Of a stretch of DNA of 64,000 bases, positions 22,620-34,108 are shown in pieces. Below the pieces are notes generated by a model. The model did no database searches. It worked only from the letters and a program-made list of their open reading frames with translations, and was not told the origin of the DNA. The stretch comes from Artocarpus heterophyllus (lineage: Eukaryota; Streptophyta; Magnoliopsida; Rosales; Moraceae), in contig JAJQZP010000045.1 of NCBI GenBank assembly GCA_025403435.1, positions 372,001 to 436,000 on the forward strand. The letters are read 5' to 3'. A program made the position numbers and the translations under genes. Position 1 is the stretch's first letter, and every line of letters begins with the position of its first letter.

Positions 22620-22895
22620 GATTTTAGCAGGTTCTATGATGAAACCTAGCGGGTTCTATGCTAGAACCTGGCAAGTTTTACGACAAAAACTAGCAAGTTC
22701 TGTTCTGGTGCCCTGCAGCAACGATTGGAGGCAGTCTGTATGTCTTTGTTTTAGAGAAAATATAAAAAAAACTTGGTAGGTTTCCATTTTGGCTCCCCAC
22801 GTCAGTTACCAGAAACAATTAGTATTTTTTTGTTTAAAGAAAATATGAGCAAGCCTCATAGGTTCTTGCTCCAAAACCTACTAGGTTACGATCTT
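22620..22895. repeat. Imperfect ~104-bp tandem repeats, left part
   Basis: Degenerate units beginning with GT-x-x-GTATTTCTTTGTTTxAAAGAAAA. Each contains the palindromes GAACCTACTAGGTTC and AAACCTACTAGGTTA. The array continues at 23346-23593 and 34723-35207. Confidence 0.7.
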
Positions 22896-22898
22896 GTA

Positions 22899-23345
22899 GA
22901 GGGTTTTTGGTCCCCGGTCGAAACCTAGCGGGTCCCTCAAACGTATTGCTTGGGAAGCCTGAGGAGCCCCTGCTCGGATTTGCCTCCTGTGAGAGGAGCG
23001 CATCTCTTGGGATTCGAACTAGTGACCACTCGTATAAGAGGGCCTTACGTCCTATCCCAGGTACCAAATTCGAACCTGTGACCACCCATATAAGAGGGCC
23101 TTAAATCCTATCCCAAGTACCAGTCCAAATGACCAATTAATCTCAGGTACCAATGCAACTGACCAGTTAGATTGGAACCTAGGATAGGACTCAAGGCCCT
23201 CTTATACAAGTGGTCACAAGTTCGAATCCCAGGGGACGTGCTCCCCCCGCGGGAGGCAAATCCAAGCAAAGGCTCCTTAGGCTTCTCCGACAATACGTTC
23301 GAGGGACCTGCCAGACTCTAGCCGTGGGACAAAAAACCCTCAACA
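22899..23345. mobile_element. Inverted-repeat (foldback) element with Pol III B-box-like motif
   Basis: The left arm (22899-23063) and right arm (23173-23345) are about 165-170-bp imperfect inverted copies. Shared blocks include GGGTTTTTTGTCC, ACGTATTG, GATTTGCCTCC, GGGATTCGAAC and TATAAGAGGGCC. A third partial copy of the inner part lies at 23069-23125 in direct orientation. Each arm carries a GTTCGAATCCC-like B box, as in tRNA-derived SINEs. It sits inside the 104-bp repeat array. It could be a fold-back MITE or a head-to-head SINE pair. Confidence 0.7.
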
Positions 23346-23593
23346 ACTCCGATACTTGGCGCTGACGACCGAAAATAGTTGGTATTTCTTTGTTTTGAAT
23401 GAAATATGAGGGAACCAAATAAATTCCCTCTTTAGAACCTATCAGGTTATGCTTCGGCACCCCACACCGGCTATCGAAGGCTGTTGGTATTTCTTTCTTT
23501 CAAAAAAAAATATGAGGGAACCTAGTAGGTTTCTGCTCTAAAACCTATCAAGTTAAACTTCGGCACCCCACGACGGCAACTGAAGGTGGTTAG
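23346..23593. repeat. 104-bp tandem repeats, middle part
   Basis: Two further units (starting at about 23368 and 23482) with GTTGGTATTTCTTT and GAGGGAACC. Ends at GTTAG, where family-A copy 2 is inserted. Confidence 0.75.
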
Positions 23594-25000
23594 TGTTGGA
23601 AAATCGGTGCGCAACGAAATTTTAAAAATTTTATATATATCAGAGTAATTTTCAAAACACAAGTTTGACATGCTATATGTATAAATTAGACAGATCTTAC
23701 TAACCTTTGTGTATCGAAAAACCTCCGCAACCTGTGAAGAGAAGTAACGTTCCAGAAGAGCATCAACCAAATGGCCTTCTTTACTATTCTCAATCCACAA
23801 CCGGAGTGAGTGTGGGCTCACACGTACAGCTCTTTCACCGGTGACTCTCCTTCCAACCAATCGAGAGAACCCAAAGCTAGTGTTCGTGATTTATGAACAA
23901 AAGCTCTCAGGGAGTTTTCAGATGCTTACCAGAAAAGTATCACTCTTAATCTCTCAATTGATCTGAGTAACTCATGAGACTCACTCCCTTTATATAACGA
24001 TTGCTCCTAGGGTCAGTCCTTATCAGATTAGGTCTCAAAAACTCGAAACAGAATTAAGTTCAGATCAATATCTGATAAGATCCTCGTGAAAATGCGTAAT
24101 CTTATTGGTTGCTAATCGGCAGGCCGAACAGGCCCCATCGGCAAGCCGAACACGTAGATTGGCAGGCCAAACTTTTGCGTAAATATCTTCGTGAATCTTT
24201 TATTTTCCACACGAGATTCTATAGGATAAAGTCTTAGTTTTGATTCAAATAACCCAATAGAAAAGTTATCTGATCAAAACAAACTTTATCAAGATAATCT
24301 CTAAGAAAATAAATCAATTCACAATTATTCTACAAGTTTATCTTGCTTTAATTTATCCAATTAAATCAATCGATAAATAGACAAGAATCATCCTATCCCA
24401 ATAATTCAACAAGTTTATCTTAAATTAATTTTATTACAAAATTAATTTGATCAATAAACAGACATGAATTATTTGATTCTTTCAAATTTTAAACCAATCT
24501 GATAAATCCGACATAAGCCACCAATTATTGAAAAAGCACGCCGTATCGTTACAGGATTTTGTGAGCTAGCAAAGGGGACCAAAATGGACCTATAAAGTTC
24601 AAGCTCACGATAATTATGAAACCCAATATCCCAGATATACGTTTCACAATTATCAACTCCAACGCTGCTCCACTAAAAGCTTAGAGCTGCACTCTCGAAC
24701 TTTATAGAATTACGAAGCCCGTAAAGCTAAGTCTCCATGACATATCATAGTGTATCGTATCCCCATATGAAAATCCATAATCGGCTTAAGGACAAGTTCT
24801 GTCTTACCTTCCTGATTATTTTTATCTTACGTTCCATTATCTCACCATCAGAAAACTTACTATCCAAAGATAGTATACCATTCGGTTACACCTATGTATC
24901 CAAATGGTTGAGCGCTCTAGTTTTCTAATTACAGGACTACGCATATAAGAGGATATCATTACTCATAAAGAGGAGCTATGGATTCTATATCTATGAATAA
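23594..25000. mobile_element. Family-A solo LTR, copy 2, left segment
   Basis: Begins TGTTGGAAAATCGG at 23594 and is interrupted at AATAA (24996-25000) by the Athila-type element. It resumes at 34114 and ends ATCTAACA at 34722. The flanks GTTAG / GTTGG are a five-base target duplication with one mismatch. The ends TG...CA with inverted TGTT/AACA, and the lack of internal sequence, mark a ~2.0-kb solo LTR. It shares long blocks with copy 1 at 5864-7576 and 15796-15866. Confidence 0.85.
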
Positions 25001-26280
25001 TGATAACTCTAGTTTAGAGAGTTATTTGGCCACTTTTAATTAACAAATATTACTATGTTTTTGAGAAAAATTACATGAAACATCCAACTTTTTCATAAAA
25101 GCATGATTTTATTGATGTAGGTTGAGGAAAGAAAGAAAACAAAACAAAAGGGAGCAAAAGCACAAGAAATCCGAGACCAACCTTGTTGGCAGAGCTGAAG
25201 CGCCGCGGCGCCCAAAGAGCAGCGCCGCGGCGCCCAAGGGAAGTGCAAGAACGCTTGGCAGAAACTCAGCGCCGCGGCGCTGGGGAAGGAGCGCCGCAGC
25301 GCTGGAAGAGAAGGGCCGCGGCGCCAGAGTGATCCTGAACCACGATTTTTGGACGCAAAACAAAGGATTTGTTATCTTAAGAGTAGTATAAATAGAATAG
25401 TATGGGGTAGTTAGGTTATCAGTTAATTTTGAAGAGCGTTGTTTATTTTTCTTAGGAGCCGTCAAGCATTCCGGAGTAAGAAGTGAAGAATTGGTGACAG
25501 AATTTCTTGCTCTCTTAACTCTTGATGTTTGATTCAATTAAATTTTCAGATTTTATTACTTTTTCAATTATGTTCTAATTTTCTTAGTTAGGGCTATGAT
25601 GTAACCTAATCATGACGATGTGAATTTCATATTTATGCACCATAATTGATTTTATTCATGTGAGTTATGTGTTATTATGTTTAATGCTTTTAAATGATTA
25701 GCTACCATTTAAATGATCTGATGTGCATGTTCAAAACTGAGAAGGGAGAATTATGCAAATGCTTCATCTAACATATAACCATGAATTAAATATGGATAGA
25801 GATATACGATATTATTTGTGTGGCTTCATTTGGAAAGTTCATGAATCCTAATGCATTCTGATTTATTTAAATTCACATAGAGATATAGTGAGTTAATAAA
25901 CTGAGTAGGTTTGCTATACCTAGAGATAGGATAGTAAATAATTTAGGAATTTCCGTCATCACATGTGTATTATTGATTGGGTTGCGTAATTTTATGAAAT
26001 TCATATCTAGTGATTATGGTGAAATCAAATGCCTTAACGCCTTGTCTTATTGAAGTATCTTTTGAGATTGATTGCAATTTTTATTTTTAATTTAGTACTT
26101 TAGTTCAGTAATTTATTCAATCACAACCTCATATGATCAACTAGATAAACCTTAGAGTTAATCTAATTTTAGTACTTAGTTAGATTATTATACAACAGTC
26201 CCTGTGAGACGATACTCTTACTCACTATTGTATTACTTGATCGATAACGTGCACTTGCGTTAGTGGATTTTATGCGAACA
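25001..26280 (+). repeat. 5' LTR of the Athila-type element
   Basis: TGATAACTC...GCGAACA. The U3 has five GCGCCGCGGCGC-type palindromes between 25200 and 25326, followed by a TATA box (AGTATAAATAGAATAG near 25384). It lacks a 45-bp block, containing one more palindrome, that is present in the right LTR. Confidence 0.95.
25384..25399 (+). promoter_or_regulatory. LTR TATA box
   Basis: GTATAAATAGAATAG, about 60 bases after the GC-palindrome array. It is the likely Pol II promoter of the genomic RNA, and the same site occurs in the right LTR near 33214. Confidence 0.6.
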
Positions 26281-26286
26281 AGTTTT

Positions 26287-26304
26287 TGGCGCCGTTGCCG
26301 GGGA
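26287..26304 (+). promoter_or_regulatory. Primer binding site, tRNA-Asp
   Basis: TGGCGCCGTTGCCGGGGA, complementary to the 3' 18 nt of plant tRNA-Asp(GTC) including CCA. It starts six bases after the left LTR. Confidence 0.92.
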
Positions 26305-26402
26305 CTACTTGTTTAATACTAATTAATATTAATACCGGATAACCCTTGATTTAATCTAGTTTCTTTTATTTTGTTCATTTTTTTTTAGGAGTGCGTTGGT
26401 GT

Positions 26403-27470
26403 ATGAGAAGAACTAAACAAGGGGAACTTGTTAAGTTTGATTCAGAAATCGAGCGTACTTTCAAAAGACTGTTAAGAGAACAGAGAAATCGCACTGAGAA
26501 AATGGCGGATGCAGGTGAAGCTGAAAACCCTCGCCGACTTTTGAGAGATTATGCAGCACCAACTGTTCAAGGTGCCACTTCAAGCATTAGGAGGCCAGCT
26601 ATTCAAGCAAACAACTTTGAGATCAAGCCATCTCTCATCCAAATGATTCAACAATTGGTGCAATTTAGTGGGCTACCTTGTGATGATCCAAACGCCCACA
26701 TTGATGCATTTCTCGAAATCTGTGACACTATTAAATTTAATGGAGTGTCAGATGATGCAGTTAGACTGAGATTGTTCCCATTCTCGCTGAGGGATAAAGC
26801 CAAGAATTGGCTCACATCTCTTCCTGCAGGATCAATCACCACCTGGGATACTATGGCCCAAAAATTCCTCGGTAAGTTTTTCCCTCCAGCAAAATCTGCA
26901 AAAATGCGTAACGATATCACTAATTTCTTGCAGATGGATAATGAGTCGTTATACGAAGCATGGGAAAGATTCAAGGAGCTGCTAAGGAGGTGCCCACATC
27001 ATGGATTACCAGTCTGGATGCAGGTACAAACTTTTTATAATGGGTCTAGTGCAAGTATCCGGGCTACTATTGATGCAGCTGCAGGTGGGACATTAAATAA
27101 TAAAACACCTGAGGAGGCTTTTGATCTAATAGAAGAGATGGCATCAAACAACTATTAGTGGCCTACTGAAAGGCTACAAACTAGGAGAACGGTAGGAGTT
27201 CATGAAGTGGATGCATTATCTGCACTCACAGCTCAATTTGAAGCACTTAACAGAAAGATAGACCATATGAGTGCTTCAGCTATGAAAATTCAGAATGCCG
27301 TATGTGAATTTTGTGGTGGAGGACATGCCGGCAATGAATGCCAGGTAGGTAACAATTTTGCTCAACCTTCTGAAAATGCTAATTTTGTTGGAAATTTTAA
27401 CAGGTCACAAAATAATCCTTATTCCAACACTTACAACCCGGGGTGGCGAAATCATCCGAATTTTCATGGG
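26403..27470 (+). pseudogene. Athila gag, with premature stop
   Basis: First ATG at 26403; a frame opening at a GTG at 26391 is not needed. Codons up to 27158 encode a retrotransposon Gag domain of Athila type (PSLIQMIQQLVQFSGLPCDD, RLRLFPFSLRDKAKNWLTSL, ESLYEAWERFKELLRRCPHH). A TAG at 27156-27158 then interrupts, apparently one substitution from CAG. The same frame continues through a region with a CEFCGGGHAGNEC zinc knuckle (C-x2-C-x3-H-x4-C, about 27304-27342) to the deletion junction. Gag would form the particle and bind the RNA genome; the stop removes the knuckle. Confidence 0.88.
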
Positions 27471-29382
27471 GCATGCTGGATTTTATAGGCGATTTATAAA
27501 AGATTTTTCAAAAATTGCTAGACCTTTGTCTAACTTGTTGGTTAAAGATGCCCCGTTTGTGTTTTCTGATGAATGCTTGCAGGCCTTTAACACTTTGAAA
27601 GAAAAGCTTGTGTCAGCACCTATCATGGCAGCGCCTGATTGGGATTTACCTTTTGAGCTCATGTGTGATGCAAGTGATTCAGCAGTTGGAGCAGTGCTGG
27701 GCCAACGAAAGAACAAAATTTTTCAAACTATATATTACGCTAGTCGAACCTTGTCGGGAGAACAACTGAATTACACAACTACAGAAAAGGAACTTCTGGC
27801 GGTAGTTTTTGCTTTTGATAAATTTCGTTCGTATTTGATTGGTTCAAAAGTAGTTGTTTACTCTGATCATTCTGCTCTGAAATACTTACTTGAAAAGAAG
27901 GAATCCAAGCCCAGGTTAATCAGGTGGATATTGTTGCTTCAAGAGTTTGATTTGGAGATCAAGGATAAAAAGGGAACTGAGAACCTAGTTGCAGATCACT
28001 TATCCAGAATTCCCAATCATGATGAAGTGGGCAGCCCAATTCTGGAGGAATTCCCTGATGAGCAGGTATTCTCTATCAAATCCCCACGAGTCCCCTGGTA
28101 TGTTGATTTGGTAAATTTTTTAGCAAGTAATGTTCTACCCCCTAATTTGTCATATCAACAAAAGAAAAAATTCTTTTCTGATGTTAAACACTATTTTTGG
28201 GAAGACCCTTTCTTGTTTAAAATTTGCACAGATCAGGTGATAAGAAGATGTGTTTCTGAGGACGAAATGGTAAGCATTTTACAACTTTGTCATGATGGGG
28301 AGGCTGGTGGTCATTTTAGTGGTTCTAAAACTGCTGCTAAAGTATTACAATCAGGTTTCTATTGGCCCACACTTTTTAAAGATGCACATTTCTATGTAGC
28401 CTCATGTGATCGATGTCAAAGAATGGGAAATATTTCTAGGAAAAATGAGATGCCTTTAAACAACATTCTTGTGTGTGAACTATTTGATGTTTGGGGTATT
28501 GATTTCATGGGACCATTTCCACCTTCATTTGGTAATGAATACATTTTAGTAGCCGTTGAGTACGTATCTAAGTGGGTAGAAGCAGCTGCTGTACCAACAA
28601 ATGACACTAAGGTCGTGGTCAAATTTCTGAAAAGGAACATTTTTTCCCGATTTGGCACCCCTAGGGCAATCATAAGTGATCAAGGGTCGCATTTCAGTAG
28701 TAAGCAATTTGAGGCACTCTTGGGAAAATATGGGGTTACACATAAGGTGACACTAGCATATCATCCTCAGACTAGTGGTCAAGTGGAAATTTCAAATAGG
28801 GAAATCAAGAGGATTTTGGAGAAGACAGTAAATGCCTCTAGGAAGGATTGGTCTATTAAGTTAGATGATGCACTTTGGGCATACAGGACTGCATTCAAAA
28901 CTCCCATCGGGATGTCCCCTTTCAGGCTAGTTTTTGGAAAAGCATGTCACCTGCCAGTGGAACTAGAACATAAGGCTTATTGGGCAACTAAATGTTTGAA
29001 TTTTGATGCGCAGTTGACAGGTGAGGCTAGGTTGCTGCAACTAAATGAGCTGGATGAATTTCGGCTTGATGCTTATGAGAATGCAAAGCTTTACAAGGAG
29101 AAAACGAAAAGATGGCATGATAAGCACATTCTCAGAAAAGAATTTGTAGTTGGTCAACAGGTCTTGCTCTATAACTCTCGCCTTAAATTGTTTCCAGGTA
29201 AGCTGAAATCTAGGTGGTCAGGACCATTTACAGTAACACAAGTCTTTCCATCTGGAGCAATAGAGGTGGCACATGATACCAAAGGCAAATTTAAGGTCAA
29301 TGGTCAGCGCTTGAAGCCCTACTTTGGAGGTGGAGTTAACAGGAATAAAAACACCATCGAATTACAAGCTCCTACCAAGTGA
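27467..29382 (+). pseudogene. Athila pol remnant: RT thumb, RNase H and integrase
   Basis: The open frame begins abruptly at [20 protein letters not shown], the connection region after the RT active site, in a frame different from gag. Protease and the RT catalytic part (YxDD) have been deleted between gag and here. Downstream domains are whole. RNase H keeps [22 protein letters not shown] and ADHLSR. Integrase keeps the HHCC motif (H...H...CDRC), the catalytic Asp in GIDFMGP, the Asp in SDQGSHF and the Glu in [11 protein letters not shown]-terminal domain follows ([20 protein letters not shown]). The frame ends TGA at 29382. It cannot make reverse transcriptase, so mobility depended on another element. 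Confidence 0.9.
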
Positions 29383-30184
29383 CATTGAGACAGTCTAGCT
29401 GAAGACAATAAAGCAAGCGCTTCTTGGGAGGCAACCCAAGCATTTTCTTATTTATCATCTTCAAAATAAAAAAAAAAAATAATAAATAAATAATTTAGGT
29501 TATTTTTGTTTAACATTATCATTTTGTTTTGCAGGAGTCGAAGTCAATAAGGGAGCATCAAAACAAAAAAATCGCTGGTAAACTGTTTTTCTTGGCAGAG
29601 TCCAAGCGCCGCAGCCCTCAATTGAGAGCGTCGCAGCGCAGTTTTGGAGAATGAAAATCTCGTTGGCAGAAGGAAAGCGCCGCGGCGCTATAACATCAGC
29701 GCCGTGGCGCCATGAAAAAAAAAAGGCAGAACGACAGCGCCGCAGCGCTGTGTGCGTGATTCCCAAAAAAAAAAAAAAGGGTGGCTTTAAACCGAACAAT
29801 CCCTCTTTCTTTCCCTCATTCCCACCATTTACTTTCTCTCTCTACAACAAAACTCTTCTCTCCCACTTCTTCTTCTCCTCCTTCTCTCTAGAAAATTTTG
29901 CCATCCTCATCCTCCAACGTTGTGGCTGCCATCTCCTTTCAGTTCGTCTTTCTCTTCAAGTAAGTTGCCTCCTTGTCATATCTTTGAGTATTTTTATTTA
30001 ATTTTTGTTATTTTTATTTTGTTTATTATTTCATATTTGTGTGATTATTTTTTTTTCTTTAATTTGCACTTGTTAGGTTTTCTTTCATGATTCTAGTTAG
30101 ATTTTGATATAGGTGGTTTTTGGTAAGTGAAATTTTGACGGTGTTAGGTTCTACTCTTTAACGTGTGTGCCATACAAAAAAAAA
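29383..30184 (+). promoter_or_regulatory. Inter-ORF region with GC palindromes and leader-like tract
   Basis: Holds five more GCGCCGCGGCGC-type palindromes (29606-29750), each following TTGGCAGA or ACGACA-type context as in the LTR U3. Next come CTTTAAACC (TATA-like, about 29784), a pyrimidine-rich leader (29795-29900) and a GTAAGT donor-like site near 29960. It looks like a second promoter module for the 3' ORF; this is inferred. Confidence 0.45.
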
Positions 30185-31230
30185 ATGGCTTCTAAGCGCA
30201 CACGAACTGTAGCTTCATCATCCACCCCATATACTCGGTTTGTGAGTGAGGCCGCAAGAAAAAGACATAATACTGCCATTGTTAAAAAAACTGTAGTACC
30301 GGAGCGGGGTTTAGACTTTAGCGATGGTTTTTCTACCTTTTTTTTAATATGGTTATGCAAAGAGGATGGAGCAAATTTCTCGAGCAACCCGAGGCGGCTG
30401 TAGTTCCACTTGTCCGGGAATTTTATGCCAATGTTCCAGAGCACACTAACCTCCAGGTAAGTGTCCGAGGTAAGATGGTTCGTTTTGATAAAACAACCAT
30501 CAACAGGTATTATGGGCTTCGAAATATTGATAATGATGATTATTATGAATACCTCAATGAACATTTGGATTTTGAGGAAGTTCTTGGCACCATAGCCACT
30601 GCAGGCACCACATGGAAATTAACACGGGGAGGCGAAGCGGTGTCGTTTCCCTCCTCTGCGTTAAACAGGGAGTACAAAGCGTGGTTGTATTTTATTGCGT
30701 CGAAATTAATGCCTGTCATGCATTTTTCTGATGTTACCAAGGACAGAGCTGCCTTGTTATTTGCTATTGTTACAGGTAAAACTATTGATGTGGGAAACGT
30801 AATCCAAGACAGTATTCTGAGAACTGCTATGGGTTCCACGACTGGTGGTTTGGGTCACTCTTCCCTCATCACACGCTTATGCCTCGACGCCGGAGTCCCA
30901 TTCGACCAAGAGGAAGAATTATTGCAACCCATGAAAATCATTAACAAAAAGGTCGTGGGAAGCTTCAGAGACCAAGAAGTACGCCCTCCGATTCGGCAAG
31001 ACACTGGTGCCTCCGCCTCGAGCCAACCCCCTCAGCCCGAACAAGTCACTCCCATAGCTCAACCGCCTGCTGTCCCTGCCCCTGAGTTACCAATCAGTGA
31101 TCGCTTGCGTCGTTTGGAATTGGGCCTAGAATATAATATTGCCATGACGCGGGCAATTGCTCGACACTTAGGCATGGATGAATCTCAACTTCCACCTTCA
31201 CCGCATTTTCCTGATCACTCTGAGCCTTAA
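30185..31230 (+). pseudogene. Athila 3' ORF (putative plant transposon protein), frameshifted
   Basis: ATG at 30185 (MASKRTRTVASSSTPYTRFV) starts one frame that runs to a T-run at about 30338-30345. The family-like continuation (MQRGWSKFLEQPEAAVVPLV, then REFYANV, VRGKMVRFDKTTINRYY) is in the next frame, to TAA at 31230. One base gained or lost in the homopolymer explains the break. The C-terminal half has a Pro/Gln-rich linker (about residues 214-245 of the second part) and a final helix (ISDRLRRLELGLEYNIAMTR). This ORF occupies the position of the env-like ORF of Athila elements, but I see no signal peptide or membrane segment. Its function is unknown. Confidence 0.75.
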
Positions 31231-32766
31231 TTTCACTTGCCATTTTTATTTCATTATTTCGGTTTTCTTTTCATTCTCAATTTCTTAAGGTTTTTGTTTT
31301 GTTTGTTTTCCTTGTTGTCCAGATCACTTCTCGGAGTTCCCATGGCTGCACAAGTTCAATTGGCCTCATTTGTTATTCAGGGGGTTTCCTTACCTTTTCT
31401 TCTTTATTTATACATTGAGGGCAATGCTTTATTTAGTTTGGGGGGGGAAACAAAAATTTTTGTTTGTTAAAACTTGTGTTCACCCTTTTTTTTTGAAACT
31501 TGAAGTGATACATTCCTGCATTGATGAATCTGGATATGATTGAATCCTTTATTTGGATGTCTTAAAATTTGTAGGAGGTATGAATTTTGTCTAAACTTGT
31601 GATGGATTTGTTGTTTAATTCTAATTCTGAATTTATGATCTATTTCTTGAGCACAAAAATCCTGAATTTTTGAATTGTGTGTATGTCCATTAATGTTCAC
31701 CCATGTTTTAGAATTCATCTGATTTTCTCTCGAGGCGAAATCCTAGGCTACATCTGACTGAAAACATGATTTAGGCCATTTTTGGATCGTTTGAGCCGTT
31801 CAAGCCAACCTTGGTTAAATATCCCTAGTCACCTTGTTGAGCCTTGATGCATTAACCATTCTTTATTTTTCACCCACATTTGTTAACCCAGCCAATCATT
31901 TTTACCTTGTCCCACATCTCGTAAACATGTTGATTTCTAAAGAAGGTAAGCGTATTTTGGGAGGTAGAATGGAGCAAGGGAGTTGTTGAGTTGTTTCTTG
32001 AAGCATAGAAGTTTTTGAGCCTTACGTTGTATTAATTTTGCTACTTAAGGATCTTATTAGTTTTCATATGATTTTATTCAAAAAAAAAAATGAAATGAAA
32101 AAAAAAAAAAAAAAAACACAACAACAACACAACCAGAAAAAAAAAAAAAAAAAGGATGAAACAACAACAGTGAGTGACTAAGAAAATGAAAGTGCATAAT
32201 TGAGTGCAGTTGAGGGCGATGGAGTGAGTTTGGGGATAGGGTCTAAATTGATCAGAAGTTGGATGGCTTGAAGAGAAGGGTAAATGTTGATTGTGCAGTT
32301 GAAGTGGTTTAAGGGTATACAACCAAGAGTGATTCTAATTGGAGTCTAGAAATCAACATGGGAGGGGTGAATTGAGCCTAAAATTTACTTTTATCTTACC
32401 TCTAGCCCAGCCTGACGTTACAAGCTTAATAAAGCCCTAATGATTTTTAGTTGGATGACTAGCCTACATTAGTGGAGAAAGAAATGAAAGGTGAACCTAT
32501 GAAACATGTTTCTGTGCACAACTCATCAAAGCTTCTCAGAGTAATGTGGATGTTACTGAACTGCATACAATTTGAAAAGAATGGATAACACACACACACG
32601 GGTCATGAAATTAGAATTAGTCTTAACCAGCAAATCGATCTCACTGTTTGGATGGAATTTGTTCTTTTCTGTGAATTGTAAGATGGAAAAATTTTGGAGG
32701 ACATCTTGAAGGATTTATTGGTCCATGTTTGTGTTACTTCTTGATTTTGCTCGAGGACTAGCAAAA
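31231..32766 (+). other. Athila 3' non-coding region
   Basis: Contains ACATTGAGGGCAATG followed by TTTAGTTTGGGGGGGGAAAC (31415-31451), a second polypurine-like tract usual in this lineage. An A-rich low-complexity run lies at 32080-32165. No gene. Confidence 0.7.
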
Positions 32767-32783
32767 GTTAGTTTGGGGGGTTT
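32767..32783 (+). promoter_or_regulatory. Polypurine tract of the Athila element
   Basis: TTAGTTTGGGGGGTTT immediately before the right LTR. Confidence 0.8.
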
Positions 32784-34108
32784 TGATAACTCTAGTTTAG
32801 AGAGTTATTTGGCCACTTTTAATTAACAAATATTACTATGTTTTTGAGAAAAATTACATGAAACATCCAACTTTTTCATAAAAGCATGATTTTATTGATG
32901 TAGGTTGAGGAAAAAAAGAAAACAAAACAAAAGGGAGCAAAAGCACAAGAAATCCGAGACCAACCTTGTTGGCAGAGCTGAAGCGCCGCGGCGCCCAAAG
33001 AGCAGCGCCGCGGCACCCAAGGGAAGTGCAAGAACGCTTGGCAGAAACTCAGCGCCGCGGCGCTGGGGAAGGAGCGCCGCGGCGCTACGGCGGAAAAGAA
33101 GAGAAAAACAGAGAAGAAGCGCCGCAGCGCTGGAAGAGAAGGGCCGCGGCGCCAGAGTGATCCTGAACCACGATTTTTGGACGCAAAACAAAGGATTTGT
33201 TAACTTAAGAGTAGTATAAATAGAATAGTATGGGGTAGTTAGGTTATCAGTTAATTTTGGAGAGCGTTGTTTATTTTTCTTAGGAGCCGTCAAGCATTCC
33301 GGAGTAAGAAGTGAAGAATTGGTGACAGAATTTCTTGCTCTCTTAACTCTTGATGTTTGATTCAATTAAATTTTCAGATTTTATTTCTTTTTCAATTATG
33401 TTCTAATTTTCTTAGTTAGGGCTATGATGTAACCTAATCATGACGATGTGAATTTCATATTTATGCACCATAATTGATTTTATTCATGTGAGTTATGTGT
33501 TATTATGTTTAATGCTTTTAAATGATTAGCTACCATTTAAATGATCTGATGTGCATGTTCAAAACTGAGAAGGGAGAATTATGCAAATGCTTCATCTAAC
33601 ATATAACCATGAATTAAATATGGATAGAGATATACGATATTATTTGTGTGGCTTCATTTGGAAAGTTCATGAATCCTAATGCATTCTGATTTATTTAAAT
33701 TCACATAGAGATATAGTGAGTTAATAAACTGAGTAGGTTTGCTATACCTAGAGATAGGATAGTAAATAATTTAGGAATTTCCGTCATCACATGTGTATTA
33801 TTGATTGGGTTGCGTAATTTTATGAAATTCATATCTAGTGATTATGGTGAAATCAAATGCCTTAACGCCTTGTCTTATTGAAGTATCTTTTGAGATTGAT
33901 TGCAATTTTTATTTTTAATTTAGTACTTTAGTTCAGTAATTTATTCAATCACAACCTCATATGATCAACTAGATAAACCTTAGAGTTAATCTAATTTTAG
34001 TACTTAGTTAGATTATTATACAACAGTCCCTGTGAGACGATACTCTTACTCACTATTGTATTACTTGATCGATAACGTGCACTTGCGTTAGTGGATTTTA
34101 TGCGAACA
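32784..34108 (+). repeat. 3' LTR of the Athila-type element
   Basis: As the left LTR but with an additional 45-bp block in the GC-palindrome array (about 33086-33130), giving six palindromes. Confidence 0.95.

Larger units (their letters stand above)
25001..34108 (+). mobile_element. Athila-type LTR retrotransposon, internally deleted
   Basis: 9108 bp. LTRs at 25001-26280 (1280 bp) and 32784-34108 (1325 bp), ends TG...CA, perfect target duplication AATAA (24996-25000 and 34109-34113). The primer site matches tRNA-Asp, the usual primer of Athila elements. There are a polypurine tract TTTGGGGGGTTT and an extra ORF 3' of pol. Gag has an in-frame stop, protease and most of RT are deleted, and RNase H and integrase are intact. 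The 3' ORF is frameshifted. The LTRs differ by one 45-bp block and about half a dozen substitutions I could see, so the element is young despite its broken genes. Confidence 0.93.

Noticed and set aside
23209..23240. Possible tRNA gene from the GTTCGAATCCC box
   Set aside because: No cloverleaf arms or A box at the right distance; it belongs to the inverted-repeat element.
25109..25537. 142-aa (and 157-aa at 32892-33365) minus-strand frames
   Set aside because: They lie wholly inside the Athila LTRs, antisense to the GC palindromes, and are repeated in both LTRs. No family resemblance.
30185..31230. Viral-type envelope in the Athila 3' ORF
   Set aside because: No signal peptide, transmembrane helix or Cys-rich ectodomain visible; only the position resembles env-like ORFs.
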